This document shows, in pieces, positions 61,074-64,000 of a stretch of DNA of 64,000 bases (position 1 is the stretch's first letter; each line of letters begins with the position of its first letter). A model generated the notes under the pieces. That model was given only the letters and a program-made list of their open reading frames with translations. It made no database searches and was not told the DNA's origin. The stretch lies in NCBI GenBank assembly GCA_910575775.1, contig CAJTEY010000009.1:62001-126000 (forward strand), in the 5' to 3' direction. The DNA is from Lachnospiraceae bacterium. Lineage in GTDB: Bacteria > Bacillota > Clostridia > Lachnospirales > Lachnospiraceae. Position numbers and translations under genes: made by a program.

Positions 61074-62486
61074 TTACAGCTCCAGATACTCCTCAAATAC
61101 CTTGCAGAATGCCGCCGCATCCTTCTTCTCCTTCATTTCACAAAAGATCCGCAGAAGCGGTTCCGTGCCGGAGAATCTGACCGAAATCCAACCGCCGTCC
61201 TTCAGGTAAATCTTCAGCCCGTCCATATAGGAAACCCGCTCCACCTCATAGGGAATCTGCGGCATCTCCTTATCCACCAGAAGCTGCTTCTGGATAGCCT
61301 CCTTCTTCTGAGGGCTGAAACGGTAATCCCGTTCCTCCAATGCCATGCCGCCAAACTCCCTGCGGATCGTCTCCATAATCTCGGAGAGCTTCATGCCTGT
61401 CACTGCGATCATCTCCACCAGAAGCGCGGATGCATAAATGCCGTCCTTGCCCTTGATGTGTCCCCTCACCGCCATACCGCCGGAGGACTCGCCGCCGATG
61501 ATGGCATCCGCCTCAAACATCTTTGCTGAGATGTGCTTAAATCCAACGGGAACCTCGTAACACTTCTCCCCAAAGCTTTCGGCCACCCTGTCCAGCAGAT
61601 GGGTGGTGCAGATATTTCTCACGGCCGGCCCGTGCCAGCCCTTATATTTCACCAGATAATAGTACAGCAGAACCAGAATATCGTTTGGATGCAGGAAATT
61701 ACCCTGGTCGTCAATCACGCCTATTCGGTCCGCATCGCCGTCCGTGGCAAGACCCAGATCACAACGCCTGTCAATTACATAGTTCTGCAGGGCGCGCAGG
61801 GTCTCCGCCGTGGGGGCTGGAAGCTTACCGCCAAAAAGCGTATCGTGCCTTTCGTGGATGGTCTCCACCTCACATCTTGCCGTCATCAGAATCGTTTTCA
61901 GGGAAGTCTCGCTCACCCCGTACATAGGATCAAGCGCAATGCGCAATCCCCTCGTCTTGATCTTTTCCATATCCACCGTGTCGATGATACTGTCCAGATA
62001 CTCGTTGAGCGGATAGATCTCCTCGATCAGTCCCTTCTCAATGCCTTCCGCGTAGTTCATATCGTCCACAGGAATATCCGTCACCTCGTTGATGTAACGC
62101 TCGATATCGGCTGTCTGCACCTCGTCCGCATCCCTGCCGCCAGAGGTAAACACCTTGATGCCATTGTAGACCGCCGGGTTATGGCTTGCCGTAATCATCA
62201 TACCGTAGTGGTATTCATGCTTCATCACATAGAACATCACAAGAGGCGTGGGCGCCGATTTATTGATCAGGCTGGCCTTGATCCCTTCCGCCGCAAACAC
62301 CTGCGCCGCCCACTGCATGGCCTCCTTTGACAGAAAACGTCTGTCATAGCCCAATACAATCCCTTCATGTGCCACTTTTTCCTCCCGCATCTTATCGCAG
62401 ATGGCTCTGGATAAAATCTGGATATTCTCCTTTGTAAACTCATCCCCGATCACGGCTCTCCAGCCGCCTGTCCCAAACTTAATCAT
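61074..62486 (-). CDS. Phosphohexomutase (phosphoglucomutase/phosphomannomutase family)
   Basis: Alpha-D-phosphohexomutase with phosphoserine loop ITASHNPAVYNG near residue 98, metal loop TDGDADRIG, sugar-specificity loop GGESSGG and phosphate loop RFSGTEPLLRI. 470 aa. Substrate range of this family includes glucose, mannose and N-acetylglucosamine phosphates. Between a GH94 phosphorylase and nagA/nagB, conversion of GlcNAc-1-phosphate to GlcNAc-6-phosphate is an attractive role, by inference only. Confidence 0.92.
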   Translation of the reverse strand: MIKFGTGGWRAVIGDEFTKENIQILSRAICDKMREEKVAHEGIVLGYDRRFLSKEAMQWAAQVFAAEGIKASLINKSAPTPLVMFYVMKHEYHYGMMITASHNPAVYNGIKVFTSGGRDADEVQTADIERYINEVTDIPVDDMNYAEGIEKGLIEEIYPLNEYLDSIIDTVDMEKIKTRGLRIALDPMYGVSETSLKTILMTARCEVETIHERHDTLFGGKLPAPTAETLRALQNYVIDRRCDLGLATDGDADRIGVIDDQGNFLHPNDILVLLYYYLVKYKGWHGPAVRNICTTHLLDRVAESFGEKCYEVPVGFKHISAKMFEADAIIGGESSGGMAVRGHIKGKDGIYASALLVEMIAVTGMKLSEIMETIRREFGGMALEERDYRFSPQKKEAIQKQLLVDKEMPQIPYEVERVSYMDGLKIYLKDGGWISVRFSGTEPLLRIFCEMKEKKDAAAFCKVFEEYLEL

Positions 62487-62574
62487 TGTATACCCTCCTT
62501 CTTATCCTGTCGCTGCTTACCGATCCATCATCTTCTGCTCCACGCATTTTCTAAAGCGCTTCATCACTGCCTGC

Positions 62575-64000
62575 TCACGCTCCCATGACAATTTCCACCA
62601 TGTGCCTGCTGCCTGCTTCCGCAGGAAGAATTTTGTCTGTCTTCACGCCGTCCACGCTGATTTCCCTGACGCCCTTCATCACACCGTCGGGATTGCTCAC
62701 ATGGATCTCATAGGTCGCACCCCGGAATCCCCGGACTGCACGGAACTCTTTCCAGTCCGCCGGAATGCACGGATCCACAACCAGACTGTCGTAATCCGGC
62801 CGGATGCCCAGCATATACCGGGTAGCCGAGAAGTATGACCAGCCGCCGGAACCTGTCATAAATGGATGTCTGGCCCTGCCGTAGGCACTGTGATCCCTGC
62901 CCATGATAAACTGACAGTAGGAATAAGGCTCAGACTCTCTCACCTCAATCCGGTCATTCTGGTGGTAAGGACAGAGCGCATCATAAAACTTCATCGCCAG
63001 GTCACCCCTGCCTCTCAGACATGCCGCCGCCCATGCCCAGGGATTCGGATGGGAGAAAATGGCTCCGTTTTCCTTCACGCCCGGGTACACCCTCGTGACG
63101 AAACCGATATCGTCATCCGGCACTGTGTAGGAGGGCGTGTTCAGTAAAAGCCCGTACGGTGTGTAGAGGTACTTGTCGATAGCGGCAAGTGCGGCATCTG
63201 CCTTCTCCCCATCGGCCGCCCCGGAAAGAACTGCCCACGCATTGGATTCCAGATGCACTTTTCCCTCCTCATCCGCCTGTGTACCGATCTTTTTCCCGTT
63301 TGCCGTGATGCCTCTGATAAACCATTCGCCGTCCCAGAGCTGCGTATTGCACACTTCCCTGACCCGCTCTGCGGTCTTTGTATATATTTCTGCGTCCGCA
63401 GTATTGCCCAGACGCTCTGCAAGCTCTATGAACTGTACCAGCGCCCAGTAGTGCAGGAAGCTGACCATCGCGCTCTCACCGCCGCCAAGGTTCAGGCAGT
63501 CATTCCAGTCCGCCCGCAGCCCCTTGCAGATGCCGGTCCGTCCTACCTGTTCTGCGGAGAAATCCAAAATCCGTTTCAAGTGCTGGTAAACCGACTCCGT
63601 CTCCTTCTTCCCCTCCAGGAACGTGTCCGCATAGGGAAGCTGCACGAAGGCAAAACCAAGATCTCCCGTCTCTTTGATATATTCCGTCACCGCCGCCACC
63701 AGCCAGAGCGCATCATCGGAGCAGGCGTCCTTCAGCCCGTGGATGATACTGTTCCTGTCAGGCTCCGGAATCACTGTGGGGGATTTGAACGGCTTTGCGC
63801 CTGTATTTTCCATAAACCACTCCGGCTGAAACAAATGCAGACCATAACCCGCGCTCGTCAGCCCGCAAAGAAGCTGCTCAATCCGCTCCCGGCACTTATC
63901 CGGGTTGGAGTGGGGAATCGTCATGGCGTCCTGCGCCGTGTCACGATAGCCAAGCCCCACTCTGCCTCCCACCTCGATAAAGGAGGCAAACCGGGAGAAC
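62575..64000 (-). CDS. GH94 phosphorylase, probably N,N'-diacetylchitobiose type, C-terminal part
   Basis: The open frame continues beyond the right edge, so the N-terminus is missing; residues before the first in-window GTG (FSRFASFIEV) remain in frame. The (alpha/alpha)6 catalytic domain contains GGRVGLGYRDTAQDAM and the general-acid region RADWNDCLNLGGGES; NPDGVMKGVREISVDG lies in the C-terminal beta-sandwich. Glucose-specific GH94 enzymes read GFRDQLQD at the first motif, so a chitobiose-type specificity is preferred. It would split GlcNAc2 with phosphate to GlcNAc-1-P and GlcNAc. Confidence 0.85.
   Translation of the reverse strand, partial: FSRFASFIEVGGRVGLGYRDTAQDAMTIPHSNPDKCRERIEQLLCGLTSAGYGLHLFQPEWFMENTGAKPFKSPTVIPEPDRNSIIHGLKDACSDDALWLVAAVTEYIKETGDLGFAFVQLPYADTFLEGKKETESVYQHLKRILDFSAEQVGRTGICKGLRADWNDCLNLGGGESAMVSFLHYWALVQFIELAERLGNTADAEIYTKTAERVREVCNTQLWDGEWFIRGITANGKKIGTQADEEGKVHLESNAWAVLSGAADGEKADAALAAIDKYLYTPYGLLLNTPSYTVPDDDIGFVTRVYPGVKENGAIFSHPNPWAWAAACLRGRGDLAMKFYDALCPYHQNDRIEVRESEPYSYCQFIMGRDHSAYGRARHPFMTGSGGWSYFSATRYMLGIRPDYDSLVVDPCIPADWKEFRAVRGFRGATYEIHVSNPDGVMKGVREISVDGVKTDKILPAEAGSRHMVEIVMGA

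Noticed and set aside
62520-62570. A 15-codon frame (MKRFRKCVEQKMMDR) between the GH94 and mutase genes
   Set aside because: Too short, with no good ribosome binding site or known family. The region is an ordinary intergenic gap of 88 bases.

Overview
The window looks like chromosomal DNA of a spore-forming member of the Clostridia, most probably the Lachnospiraceae. The reasons are a complete spoIIIA operon and spoIVB, a class A-type RNase P RNA, a typical clostridial dnaG-rpoD-trmK block, and a carbohydrate-uptake locus with a YesM/AraC-type two-component system. Almost every gene is on the minus strand; the four plus-strand genes are rqcH, a PHP phosphoesterase, a condensation-type acyltransferase and a zinc-ribbon membrane protein. 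Every stretch over about 300 bases without a protein gene is explained: the only one (40671-41423) holds rnpB and two copies of a structured repeat.

Layout, left to right. 1-4080: housekeeping operon yicC-remA-gmk-rpoZ-rimO-pgsA-cinA (read right to left) behind a clear sigma-A promoter. 4302-6104: divergent rqcH. 6204-10190: glgA, a MurJ/SpoVB-type flippase and a metallo-beta-lactamase-fold lipoprotein. 10319-14270: a Spo0A-type DNA-binding protein without receiver domain, a LacI regulator and a chemoreceptor, sitting where a full spo0A would be expected next to spoIVB. 14421-24912: the cluster Asp23-nusB-xseA-xseB-ispA-dxs-tlyA-nadK-argR-recN-spoIVB. 25006-27830: a secreted transglutaminase-like protein and prfC. 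27967-33183: spoIIIAA-AH. 34195-39773: epimerase, ABC exporter, two G3E GTPases (one with a very His-rich tract, one fused to a DUF1980-like domain) and a PF06541 membrane protein. 39876-48083: trypsin-like protease, rnpB, nucleoside kinase, trmK, rpoD, dnaG, dgt. 48218-51332: alpha/beta hydrolase divergent from acyltransferase plus DUF6320-like protein. 51337-64000: DUF4125 protein, GerMN lipoprotein, then a locus that joins a sugar ABC importer, its two-component system, NagA, NagB, a phosphohexomutase and a GH94 phosphorylase. Together the last group could take up a GlcNAc disaccharide, split it with phosphate and feed it into glycolysis.

The most unusual signal is a family of seven dispersed, highly structured repeats of about 75-115 bp (at 10911, 17583, 31001, 40769, 41306, 46982 and 55656). 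All have the same orientation relative to the upstream gene. Five of them start within two bases of, or actually inside, a stop codon, and a sixth begins one base after the 3' strand of RNase P helix P1. The copies differ in sequence but keep pairing through compensatory changes in up to four separate stems. They do not end in a U-run, so they are not ordinary intrinsic terminators. One copy lies inside the spoIIIA operon, directly before a spoIIIAE that has lost its usual signal peptide.
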